A program made the position numbers and the translations under genes. The notes beneath the pieces are model-generated. The model had not been told where the DNA came from. It worked only from the letters and a program-made list of their open reading frames with translations, and did no database searches. A DNA stretch of 64,000 bases from Ascidia mentula (Eukaryota; Chordata; Ascidiacea; Phlebobranchia; Ascidiidae), in assembly GCA_947561715.1 (NCBI GenBank), contig OX387198.1, forward strand, positions 3,844,001-3,908,000, read 5' to 3'. This document shows positions 13,501 through 24,900 of this stretch, in pieces; position 1 is the first letter of the stretch, and the number at the start of each line of letters is the position of its first letter.

Positions 13501-13562
13501 TAAATGCGCACCTTTCATATTCGTGCGTCCAAAGGCGACCACCTAATCGTTTTTTCGCCCAT
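7588..13562 (-). CDS. SLCO/OATP organic anion transporter, paralogue A
   Basis: Sodium-independent organic anion exchanger of the plasma membrane (SLCO family, 12 TM). Minus-strand exons in transcript order: 13562-13543, 13374-13243, 12331-12050, 11919-11804, 11678-11585, 11534-11446, 11160-11037, 10927-10668, 10245-10084, 9693-9515, 9245-9081, 8304-8251, 8012-7842, 7689-7588; about 649 aa. Family marks are WVGAWWLGF at the TM6 edge, LDENVSQKSSSLYHG, NPPF...TPKFLESMYG, a Kazal-like Cys loop (CNSGCLCS ... PVCG ... CFAGC) before TM10, and IVRIVPF ... GGIPIPIIVG. Odd points: exon 8 is 87 bp longer than in paralogues but stays open; the usual N-terminal Cys-Cys exon is cut to seven codons starting at a CCATGG; the last exon is assigned only by frame, phase and a hydrophobic LALLLLLLT stretch. 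Core exons are certain, both ends are not. Confidence 0.85.
8755..8993. mobile_element. hAT-like MITE in an intron of SLCO-A
   Basis: A 239-bp element bounded by perfect 15-bp terminal inverted repeats, CAGTGCTTCCCAACC on the left and its complement on the right. The CAGTG end is typical of hAT elements. Its inside has repeated GTGGGTCGC motifs and no transposase. No 8-bp target duplication is obvious, so it may be old. It sits between exons 11 and 12. Confidence 0.75.
9756..10079. repeat. Three tandem copies of a 108-bp unit
   Basis: Units start at 9756, 9864 and 9972 and differ at only a few positions (for example CTACATCC versus CTATATCC). The array lies in intron 9 of SLCO-A and ends about five bases from the minus-strand donor at 10083. 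Because 108 is a multiple of three, a plus-strand frame stays open through all copies, which creates a spurious repetitive ORF. Confidence 0.9.
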
Positions 13563-16354
13563 GGTTGAACAACACTTCCATTAAGCAATGGTGCTTGTCC
13601 GCACACCGTGTACAACATTTAATTTGAAACTGCGTTGGATTTTTGACAGCCATTAAGGAAACCGTTTTGACAGCCATTAAGGAAACAGGGACGACAATTT
13701 TCGTGTCGGTAAGATTGCGATGATATCAATTGTTTAGTTATAAAATAAACAAAGCTTTCGCAGTTGTTTGTAGCAGTTAAAAAAACCATACTCTGACGCA
13801 AACGCTTGATCTCTCAAGAGGTTAATTTAATGGTTGAGAAAAAAGGCGCGCATTAACACCTCCCATATTTCTATAATTATTGATTAGACGATTGTAATCG
13901 TGGTAAATTTTTAATCAAACTTTCGTGTAGTGGGGTTCCTTGCTCGGTCAAGCGTTTAAGCCTATCATATTGTCAGCACGAAAATGTTTGCAACGCGAAG
14001 AATTTGAATTCGATTATATTATCGAATATGTCGAGTGCGCTGAGTACAAATTTTTTACAACAAGACCATTATACTCATATATGTTGTTTTTTATGTAGTA
14101 TGTAGAAATTGTTTTGTTAAATAAATGCTAAAATGCATCCAACCTCTTCGGTGTCCCACACAGTCCGTAGTTATATTGTATTCCACAACCAATGGCATCT
14201 TCCTTTGGGGTTTCTATAGTAGGCGGGGGTGTCATGATATATCGCTACAGTTGAGCAGCCTGGTAGAAACACAGATCTTTGCAATGTAGTTTAGATTTAC
14301 ATCCCCAGATCAGTACAAATTGTCATAAATTTTTGGAGAGTTTTGCTGCACATCTAAAAGGTTTTACCCTAAATATAAAAACAAAACGAAAAACTTCCGG
14401 TAAACAGAGTAAAAGTTTTTTGCTCCTAAACTATTCTACATCTACAATAACGGCTTTATTTTAAATCAGATTATTTGTTACTCACAAAAGCTACACTCTA
14501 ATAGCGTACTGTTAGCTAGCCTTCACCTACGTACCTAGCAATAACTGTCGTTAATCGAACAAGCTTCTGTGGGTTTGTATCGCGGTTCTCGCATGTCACA
14601 AAGCCTTTTTCACCTGCACGACTTGCTATGATCACAGGAGAAACGGGGCTTTATCTTGTTGTACAACAGGCGCAGTTGCGACAAGTTATCGCATTTTATT
14701 TCTGCGAATCGAATTGTGAGAGATCAAGCGACGGAACGCTTGACAAGATCCCACTGTAAAAGGAAAATAAATAATTATATGATTATGTATTGTCAAGATT
14801 AAGGTCGGTGTTTTTAGCACATGCCCTTTGCTCAAAGTTCGTTTTCTGTTCCGCGAAATACATAATACGTGCCTAAGCCAAGGTAACAGAACATTTTACC
14901 GTTATACTGGTGTTATTTGGCGCAGCGAAAACGTGAATAACAACAACAGTACAACTGGAAAAGTGCCAATCAGTTTACCGGTTGACACCGGGCCAGACGA
15001 AGCCTCGGGCGAAATAGCTTTTTACTACAAACGTTGCTAACATCTGTAGAATGCATGCCGTCCTCGTTCACCCATAAAAATTTTACCAACTGTTAGCATA
15101 TTATTATATCAATAAGCTATCAAATTGTTCAACGCTATCAAAATAAGCTATCAAATTGTTCAACGCAGAAACGTTGCATGCTATTTGACAATTCGCCTCT
15201 AGTTGGCTGCGATGCCAAGAAAAATGTTAAGGGAAAATGGCATCCTGTTTTGCTCACAAACGGCCCGTCCCACTCCGCGATTAGCTATAAGTTCGACGCG
15301 TACGTGCTGCTTGAAGTCAGTAAGTGGTGCATTGCGCGTGAGAGAAATGAGGCAGTTGGAGAAATTGATCTATATTTAGTGCGATCGTGCACGTGTGAAA
15401 ATACCCTCCATTTTTATCCGCCCCCTGTGGTCATTTACAAACAAAATACTTGGTAGTTTGTGAGTGTAGTAATTTATGTACATTAAGCAATTTTCGGAGA
15501 ATATCTGGTGACAAACCTCAATTTCGACAGAAATATTATTTGCATCTTCGGAATCTTTATTCCAAAACCAAAAATTTTGCGAAGTTTACGAATTATCAAA
15601 TCACTTAAGCACTCGGTAATGAATGAGCGTACTTTGCTTACGATGTGTCAAGCTGTAGTGCATAACCTTGCCACTAAAACCAGAAGTTGAACAATCACCT
15701 TTGAAAGCATTCAGACCATATATTCAACTGATGAACTAATTTTAAAACTAAACTGATGAACACAAATAAATACAAATACTAAAACTTACATTGAACATCA
15801 CAGATGTCGATAAAAGCTCCAAAACCGCTACACCTTTTTATCACCTATCTCTGCCCTGCAGTTCTCTGCACGGCAGTTCGCCAAATCTTAAATGATCACG
15901 TCACTGTCTTGCACCTTTTTCACAGCAGGAAAGGTGTGAACACGTGATATTGCTTGTTCGTCCCCGCATCCGTCTACAGAAGTCTGCAGACATACCCGCT
16001 GGTGCGGCCAGTATCGATGCAGTCATTTAATAACAGCACCGATGATGAACACAGTTGTGTTTGCTTTTTATTTAACATCTCTAGCATCTTAGATTTGTCT
16101 TCTCATTCATTGTTCCTTCTATTTGCCGCACAATTATGCACAGATCTTAAGCAAAACGCAATTAAACGATTTTAATTGTTGCAGACGTAGTTGGGAGTGA
16201 AATTTAGCAAGTTTTGTTGCTTGGTAAACCTCCCACCAACATTCTCTGATACCAAAAATATAAAATCATTTTACAAGACGCAAGTAAGAAATACAAAGAC
16301 AACTCTTAAATTTCCACTGTATTTGTGACGTTGTTTTGATTCTTCTTTACAGGT
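13563..16354. other. Intergenic between SLCO-A and SLCO-B; small direct repeats only
   Basis: No gene is recognised here. Two small direct duplications are visible: a unit of about 24 bp at 13641-13686 (TTTTGACAGCCATTAAGG twice) and a unit of about 31 bp at 15111-15166 (AATAAGCTATCAAATTGTTC twice). Two plus-strand open frames at 14828-15040 and 15178-15456 have mixed composition but match no family I know. They lack evident splice partners, so they are not called as genes. Confidence 0.5.
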
Positions 16355-19300
16355 TTATATAACAGCTGGTCCACTCCATAGCAGGCGAGACTGCAAATCT
16401 GTAATTACAAACGAATGGTTAAACTCCTCATGAAAGTCGTTCATCTGTATTTTTGTAAATGCAAAACGATGCAAAAATATCTCTGGTCGAGTGGCAAACG
16501 CATAAAACTAAGGTCAAAATTAGAAAAATACGATAATTTTATTGAGAAACGTTTATGTTTTTATAATCTTTTGTGGTTTGTCATCTTAACTGTGCAGGGT
16601 TCCGCACACAACGCGTTTGGGAAACATAGCTGTAATTGCACAGGAATTTTTTTTGCACTCCCAAATTTGCATTCATCTCTAAAGTTTGGCAAAAAACTTG
16701 GCCCGAAAAAACTCGAAATCACTTCACCTTGCCGCATAACACAATGAGGAAAAGGTAGAGAGACATGCGTTGCGTGGAATACATTTTGCACGAAGCAGAT
16801 TGACCAAGTTTGGAACTCCATACAAGGCAGGTTAAATCAAGCACTCGGCCGACGATGATTGGAAACACAACTCCAATAAGACGGTTAAAGACCCACTGAA
16901 AATAAAGTTTTTTTTTCAAAAATTCACGTTAAGTAAGATGAGTATTTTGCATATAAATGTAAATTATACAACCTGAATTCCGACAGCAACCGATCGTTGT
17001 CTAAAAGGGACTATTCGTAAAATTATCTGCGAAAAATATTTTTAATACTTCTTGTACAATAAAAGCTGACATATAATCATTAATTAATAAATACCTGTAA
17101 AGTTGGAGTCAGACACATGAGAGTGAAGAATACAAGAAGAAAGAATGCGCAGATGAAAATTGGGAGACCGTTGCAGTATGCTCCTGGACACTTTCCCTTG
17201 GTGGCGGAGATTTGTTGGTTTTGCCAATTAGGAACACACGAACAGTTAAAAAATGTCTACAAAAATAATGGTGGTTGTGTAAGACGCTTGTGTTTCCAAA
17301 AAATGTAAGTTTGTCAACTAGTTATACTGAATTAGAAACAAGTCCAACCTGGTTGTTATTGCCTTGGCAGCCAGCAAAGCACGGTGAAAAATATGTCATT
17401 GAATTTGCTCCACAAACAGGAGCGTAAAAGTCTGTAGAGCATTGGCACTGCAAGTTGCAAGGTGACGTAAAGACGTATGCTGACGTAGTGAGTTGTCCCG
17501 GGTATGGTAACGTAGCACCAGCGAACTCTTGAAAATTAGTAGGATAAGAGTATTTTAGGATTGGTTACATCAGTCAAGGCACCCGAACCATAAGCAGAAA
17601 ATCTAATCGGAATTTGAGACCAAGACAACAAGGATTCGAATCCCGGTGTGGAAAAATTATTTCAAGCTGCAGGACGGTACTGCAGATGTGTTTATCATCC
17701 AGATATACAAGACGATTTAATTGAATGTGATGGGGAATTAATTATAACTAATATAAATAGAGTATTAAAATCTAAGACGTTTTTTTCATGACTTCTGTTA
17801 CTATTAACAAACAAAGCAAAAGATCGTAAACGTACCAGTGTTGGGGCATTTGAGAAGAAAACTTGCACAGCAAATAAGAGCCAGGATCGTGTTTAAGAAA
17901 CAGAACTTCATTATCCCACGAACTCGCATCTTTGCTTTCGTCACCAAAACTCCACCCGTGATGAGCCCCAAAGAGGCGGCGGCAATCGACACAATACCTG
18001 AAATACGCGCACAAATAAAGTACACATGATGCCAAAGTTTAAGTATTTTCAATAGATCTGATCCTGATGAAATCTCGCCGCATGCCAAACGAAATGTTGC
18101 TTGAATATCTACCTATGTTTTTTAATGTCATTACATTAAAAACAGTGCAATTAACGTATTTTGAACGATAAAATTTTGGCTGCTGACAATTTTTTTCATG
18201 AGCTATAAAAGAGTGAAAGAACATACGACGAATTTACAAGTCCAATGAGAGGTTCATAAACGTCAGGAAATTGAGAAAAAATATGTTTTACTTATTCATT
18301 CCAGCAGTTGAAAGCTTAGCATTCAAAGTTACCCATTGTGATTGAAGCTTTGCTCGGCGAAAGTCCGTACATCGTTTCGAAGAACTTGGGCGTGTAGGCC
18401 GACATTCCAACGATCAAGCCGTAATCAAAAGCATTCGCCAAAGCCGTGAAAATAAGGGGCAAATTTCTGACCAACTCTACATTCGTCGATATTAGATCTT
18501 TCACACCTCTGCATTCAAAGTAAATACATGTAAGAGTTATAAATATTTGTGACAAAGCAAGGATTTCAAAATATTGCTGAGGGCCGACATGGGTCACTAT
18601 CTAACGTTCAAAGCGGTTGCAACCTGTCAACTGCAAGCGCAATCAGTTCAGTCCTACGAAAGAACACACAGGGATGCCTGAATTTTAACTTATCAGGATT
18701 TCTCGGTGTTCATGCCATTTTTGTGAGAATAGTTCATTTACGTTGCAGTCTATTGCGCAAAAATTAACTGATAACTTGATTGCAATATAGGTAATGTGGT
18801 ACGTTTGTTAGGCAAGGAAAAATATACTTTTTTGGTGGGTCCTTATCATCAAAAATATTTGCTGCAGACTGATGGACTTCGCGTTCCCTGTCGGCCGCAT
18901 TTTCCTCCTTCTTTCGTGACATCTTTCTCGGAAGCATAAGGAGTGGGACTAAACAAAATTTCGAATTAGTTACACTATGTAGAACTGTGGGTTAGGTCAC
19001 AGTAGAGTTTTTTATAAATGTGTTGGAAAACCAAATACGGATATAATACAGGCGTCAAATAAACGACATCAAAAAATTCTTCACAAAATGCGAAAATTAT
19101 TATTATTTTATTTTTTGACTTTATTTTTGTGTGTGTTGCATTCAACAACCTTCAAAACTCACCTGACGAAACCAAAAGCAAAACGGAAGCAACCACGAAG
19201 CCAAGCCACCAAGCACCAACCCATGATGCACTTGTGTTGTCAATTTGGACACTGTAAAAAGATTTATTCGCTTTTTTAACTAAAATATCTTGATCTGACT

Positions 19301-21244
19301 TAAAAAAAATCAGTTTGTCAAATTCCAGCAGATCTACTGGTAAAATTGTTCTTGGCCAGAAAAAAAAATGATTTATTCTAATTTTCAAGAAGTTGAAACT
19401 AAAGAAGTTTGTTCGTAGGTAAACACTTTACTCACCTTTCGCCAATATTAGTGTAAATATCAAGAGAAAGTCCGCCAAGCACAAATCCGATTGCAGGCCC
19501 GGCAGCTGATTGCAGGGCGTAATAAATAGCTGAAACATGGAACTTGGTGGTCACTTATAACGTACAAAACTCCAACACAGGAAATCATTATTTTGTAAAA
19601 AGATTAGCGCAAATTTTGCTGCTTTTTAACTGTTACTGAAAGACAAACATTGTGGAAAATATTCAAGCATTTTTTTACCGTGGTAAGTGGATGAAGATTT
19701 TTGCGAAACGTTTTCATCGAGGTAAGTCATTCCCAAGGTGAAAATCGCGGTCGTCCCGCATCCGTTGAGCAAATTTGCGACCATAAATAAATACCTAAAG
19801 ATGTTAACAAGTTATCCACCACCAGCACGTACAGACAGGCTAAAAATATGCATTGCTGTTTTTTTAACAGCAAAACGGACATCTAAACATACTGTATGTT
19901 CCAAATGTAAACTAAAACTCAAAAGTAATGGATAAGCGAAAGTGTGTAGAATAAAACTATTAAAAGCTGCCTCTGTCGATTTGTCCACAGAACCCACTTG
20001 TAGTTGTTAAGACCAGCTTCAGCACCGGACAAGGTGGAATTCGCTCCACAGAGGTACGTTCCCTGATCTGACGTCAAAGCAACGTAGGGCGGGGCAGCGA
20101 AGTGTGGTAAAGAAAACGCCAAACTTCCGATACCATGAAGAGCGATCCCCCAACCAATCCATAGCGGTTTTCTCCCTCTTCCACCGAAGTATGTGACGAC
20201 AGGGATACTGACTAACGACGCTGCATCGTAACAGCTGACTATGATGGCTGATTCCGTACTGCTGAATCCAAATCTGGAAAACGAAAGGTCTCCTGTTATT
20301 CAGTGTGAACTGTTATGGTTATGCATGGGCACGGAAGCAACAGTGCACTTGCATGCCACAGTCGCGCGATTTGTGGAGTGTGTAAGCATTGTTTTTCCTT
20401 CTATTGCTTTGCAACAAAGAAACACGTGAAATTGTTGTTGAAAATGCTGTAACGTTTTTACTGCATTAAACTTGATAAATTACGCCATGCTAGTTGCACA
20501 AACACCAAGTAACAAACGAAATACATACGATATTGGTGAGTTACTATAACTAAGCCATTACAACATAACCTTTTTTCCAACGTTGTTATGACGACACGGG
20601 TAAGTCCCTGTATAACGAAGCCTTGCAGTATGCCGGCGAAACTAATGAAAGCTAACGCCCATTTCGGGCTAGCGAATTGTTGCAGTGACTGACAATGTAC
20701 TGATCTGAAAACAGTATTGGTAAATATAGTAATTAACCTTGTTTCAGCAACTTGGAACAGCGCATATTCAAAGCTAGGGCAGGAAAAATTTTCAAGAACT
20801 TAACTAAAGAAAATTGTGAAATTACATGAGCTGGATTATTACAGTAAAACCACAATAAGGGTACAACGGTCGGTCAACTCGCTACACCGCAGGTCATGTT
20901 TGCATTAAACCGGTTTCCGTTGATTGACAGTCGACGTCACAGCGATTGTCCCCTTCTCTTAAAGTTGACTAAATGGCTTTCAATCAATGGTAGTCAGAAG
21001 TCACAACACTGCAGGGGAAATTTTTAATTTTTTTCTGCAGTCTATCACATATGAAGGCGTATGACAGAAAACATTTCCTCATGAGGAAAATTTCGGTCAC
21101 GTTTTGTTGATGCTTTACTGCATGCTCGGTTTTCCCACACTGTAAAGAAGCTTACATAGTTTACCTTTTCCTGCGCTTTGAGCAGCACAAGCTGATAGAA
21201 ATACCGCACTGGGTATCCTGGTCGGCAGTGGAGTCTGATTCCAT
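16355..21244 (-). CDS. SLCO/OATP organic anion transporter, paralogue B
   Basis: Exons in transcript order: 21244-21165, 20704-20570, 20273-19998, 19794-19679, 19529-19436, 19251-19163, 18948-18828, 18508-18333, 17997-17836, 17527-17349, 17256-17095, 17026-16973, 16895-16728, 16507-16355; about 654 aa. The N-terminal exon has an acidic start and then CGISISLCCSKRRK, matching paralogues C, D and E. Transporter marks are KPLWIGWG, LDENVSQKSSSTYHG, ASWVGAWWLGF, TPKFFETMYG, a Kazal-like loop (CNLQCQCS ... PVCG ... SPCFAGC), LRIVPF and VFPIIVGRVLDL. Spacing and phases equal the other copies. The last exon is the weak point: a good phase-0 acceptor and 51 open codons ending in GPAVI were chosen, but this tail lacks the clear final hydrophobic segment of C, D and E. 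It likely moves organic anions across the plasma membrane; the substrate cannot be read from sequence. Confidence 0.85.
17625..17655 (+). repeat. tRNA-like SINE fragment
   Basis: Within intron 9 of SLCO-B: B-box-like GGATTCGAATCCCGG followed by TGTGG. It shares the promoter-like core and tail with the fragments at 4.7, 28.7 and 33.8 kb. It is too short to be a tRNA gene. Confidence 0.4.
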
Positions 21245-21962
21245 GCTCAGTTTCCCAAATTACCAACAGATTTTGCGGAATATGTGCAGTGCTTTGAGTC
21301 ATACGTATTGTTGCGCATTATATTTAAGCAACCAATGTTGCAATGGTCCAAATTACTATCTTTCCTAATACACACCCAAGTCTAAACTTTCGGTCGAAGC
21401 ATAAGCATGATACCTGTCTTGTAAATCGTAACACGGAAAGGTCGGTTTTGCAAAACAAAAGCTACAGAATTTGTCACACAATTATTTCACACTCTCCTCT
21501 CCACAATTATTAACCCACAAACATGCAGCCTCTTAAAAGTTCAACCCAAATGCAGTTTTTTCTTTCAGAACAATTGGGCCAGTAACATCACGAAAACCTT
21601 AAGAAAGGTCATCAAACCACAGACGATGAGGCTAATGAATACAACAACAAACCCGAGCGAAACAAAATTTCACACAGCCACGCTTTAGAGTAAAGGCTTG
21701 CATGTGCAGCCGATCCGGAAGTGACGCACAGCAATCCGTGGCGTTGAGGCATTGTTGTAAGTCGCGACGCTGGAAGAAGCGAAGCTGAAAAGCTCGTGCC
21801 CGAAACCCCTTTTCCAGGCTTGGGAAAAATCACCACGGTTGGATGTAATCAGGTTGTTGAGGGAAACGCACACCCCTATACTAGACTCGGTTACATTGCA
21901 AAACAAAAATCATCACAATGTTCCAAATGTCTTCATATGACGCATAGTTGCACATGACAAGG
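21245..21962. other. Intergenic between SLCO-B and SLCO-C
   Basis: About 0.7 kb between the start of B and the stop of C. It must hold the B promoter and the C 3' UTR. Open frames here are short, and no motif was recognised. Confidence 0.4.
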
Positions 21963-24900
21963 TCATGACCTTTCAGGTTTTGAAACAACTGCAAGAGGAG
22001 CAGGTGTGACTTTGTCATCCGGCCGACAAGTTGTTGCCTTTGGCTCCTTCTGTTGTCGGTATGTGATAAGCGCCACAACATAACTTATCATCGCAAGTAA
22101 CTGAAAATAAATATAAATGATTTGATTGACAAAAAATCCTTCGGTTTACAATCACATTTTTGAGTAACGTTGTATAAGATAATATTTTTTTGGTTATTTT
22201 GATTAGATTTTTGATACGTTGTTATCTGAGTTTTAGAATGGCGAATAGTTTACAGCATAATAATTTCAAATTTCCCGTGTCATAACCCAACTTAATCGTA
22301 CCCACCATCCCGATATCTTTCCGCACACATTGAACAAATGCATGTTGTTTGCATACATAAGGATTGGTCGAGCCCTCCTTTACCAAAAGATAGTTAAACA
22401 AGTGTGTCAAAACCAACTAACAACAAACCTTTGCTGTCAACAAAACTGCAAAAAGGTAGAGCGCCATTAGTCGGTTGTCATATCTTCTGCATGAAGCCAC
22501 TTCACCGTCCTCTGTACTCCACACAGTACAAGCTAAGTCTATGAGACGGCCCATGATAATAGGAACCGTTATTCCTCCCAAAGCGCGACTTAGGATCCAC
22601 TGTAATAGAAGGTACCAAGATACTGTTAAGAATGGAACACATTAGCCGAAATAAAATTACTGGGTGTAGATTTTTGCAAACTTGAAGGAGGTTTAAAAGT
22701 TCGGACAAATATGAACAATTAGATTACTTTTCAAACCATGATGGGGTAAATATTTAAGGGGCGTTCAACTTTCTTACCTGAAGTCCAATAGCGATTGGCC
22801 GATGAGAAAACGGAACAATCCGAATAACTGCCTAAATATATGACAATGTATTGGGTTATGTGTGATCAAAATATCGTTGGAATCAAAAACATTTTCATAT
22901 ATCATACTTGAAAGCTAAAAAACATCAAAAAGAAGCAATTTGTCAATTATAACAAGAAAACAAAGCAGAGACAAACGCTTACTTGTATGTTTGGGGCCCA
23001 ACACATCAAAGTAGAGCCAACCAATACGAAAAACAATAGAAGAAAAAAACCCAAGTTATTACAATGCTTGTCTGTGCAGACTCCAATCGTGGCTGTCATA
23101 TTGTTGGAAGAAGCAAGACACGAGCAGTTGTAATACGTCTGCAAAAATTCGTGTTTCTGGATCATCTTTATAGCAATGTAAACTTTTCGTCCACTTAAAG
23201 GATGCTTTCTAGTGTTTTCATTGCACTCCTACGGGTGACATTGGAGCATTGTAAACCCAATTAAAACATGACGCACAGGTAAGGTTCTGAACGGAGTTAC
23301 ACAGAAAGCCGGTAAACAAAGACCATAATAAACAACTAACTTTTCGTTCGAGCGGTCAATAAATTAGTTTCAATAAAATTAACTGTATCAGGATATTTAA
23401 CCTACATTATGTGGTTAATGGCACAAATCTGCATTTAAAGATTGTTTTTGACCCACCAAATTATTGTACTTTCAATATGTTCGCTAACGTCGGATAGAAG
23501 AAGAATATTTCGGTATTTTAATTCTACTCAAAAACCACACCTCATTGACAAACTCTCTGCAACCAGCGAAGCAAGGTGAAAAGTAAGTGACGTCATTGTC
23601 CCCGCATACAGGGTCGTATAAGTCGTTGTCACATCCGCAGTTGATGTTGCAGGAAGCAGTGAAGTTGGTTGAGGACGTGAAGGTTTCACCCTCGTAAGGT
23701 GTAGTCGCACCAGCAAACTCTACATTAAAATTTCGGTTCATGATTTGGCGGCTAAAATTGGAAGGTGATATAGGGTTTTCTGTGGTCGCTGAACAACAAT
23801 CATGATGATGGCGGTAGTTTTTTATGTTGCAAAAAATAGATACTGTTTATCGCAACATACAAGTCAACAATTTTATAAAATCGACCTCATGGTATAAAAC
23901 AAATTAGCTTTCTGTGGTCTATATAATAATTGCGCTAGAATAACACAGAAGACAAGATAGTCGTAAACTGGGCACCTTTTGGAGCAAAAACGGCAAAATC
24001 GTACCTCAGCTATCAAAAGTAAACGTTAGTGCAAAAAAGACACAAAGCAAAACAAACAAACCCATTTCGGCGCATTGTACAAAGGCCATTCCGCCTGCAA
24101 GAATGGAGATCAGCACAAGGAACATCAACAACTTTATAATTCCCTGCACTTTGAGGTTTGCTTTTGCGACAATCACGCCACCTAGCGTGTGGCAAATTAC
24201 TCCTCCAATGATGGTTACTAATCCTGAAAAAGCAGCAGGAAACTCACAAATGTTTCACTATTTTCTTTTCTTTTGTAAACGTAAAATATTTCCTTTGAAG
24301 TAATACCATGCTTTCGCATAGCAGGGCAGGATCGCCCCACTGCGCAGGCCCATATTTCCCTTGATGTTCGCCCAAAAACGAGACCAATAAAAACAGCGTT
24401 CGTTAACTATACTAAAGGCTGTGATGTTACTGTTTCTCATGCAAAACAACACAAGGTAACTTGTGACAGTGTTTCAAAATTAATTTTTGTGTTCTTATAA
24501 CACGCGGCCTTTTCAGTGTTTACTGGATTACTTGCCTGTGTAAAAAGCACCCTCGGTGGCAGAAACGCCGAACACAAATTCAACATATTTCGGCGAAAAG
24601 CTCGAAAAGCCGTCAATTAAACCAGCATCCAAGCAATTGGCCAAGGTTAAAAACAGGTAGGGAAAATTGCAGAGCAGGACTACGAATTCCTTGTAAAAAC
24701 GAGTCGCCCTTGAAAAAATAAAAAAAAACTTTGCATGATTCTTTCTTGGTTGCAACCGTTAGGCGTCTTACATGATAAATTTGTCCTTCAGCTTGGTTTT
24801 TCCACCTTTGACCTCTTCACACACAGTGATGTATCTTTCGTTCTCACGATTTTTTCGTATTTCCTCCGTCCCGGGCAAACTACGTGGCAGCAACAATATT

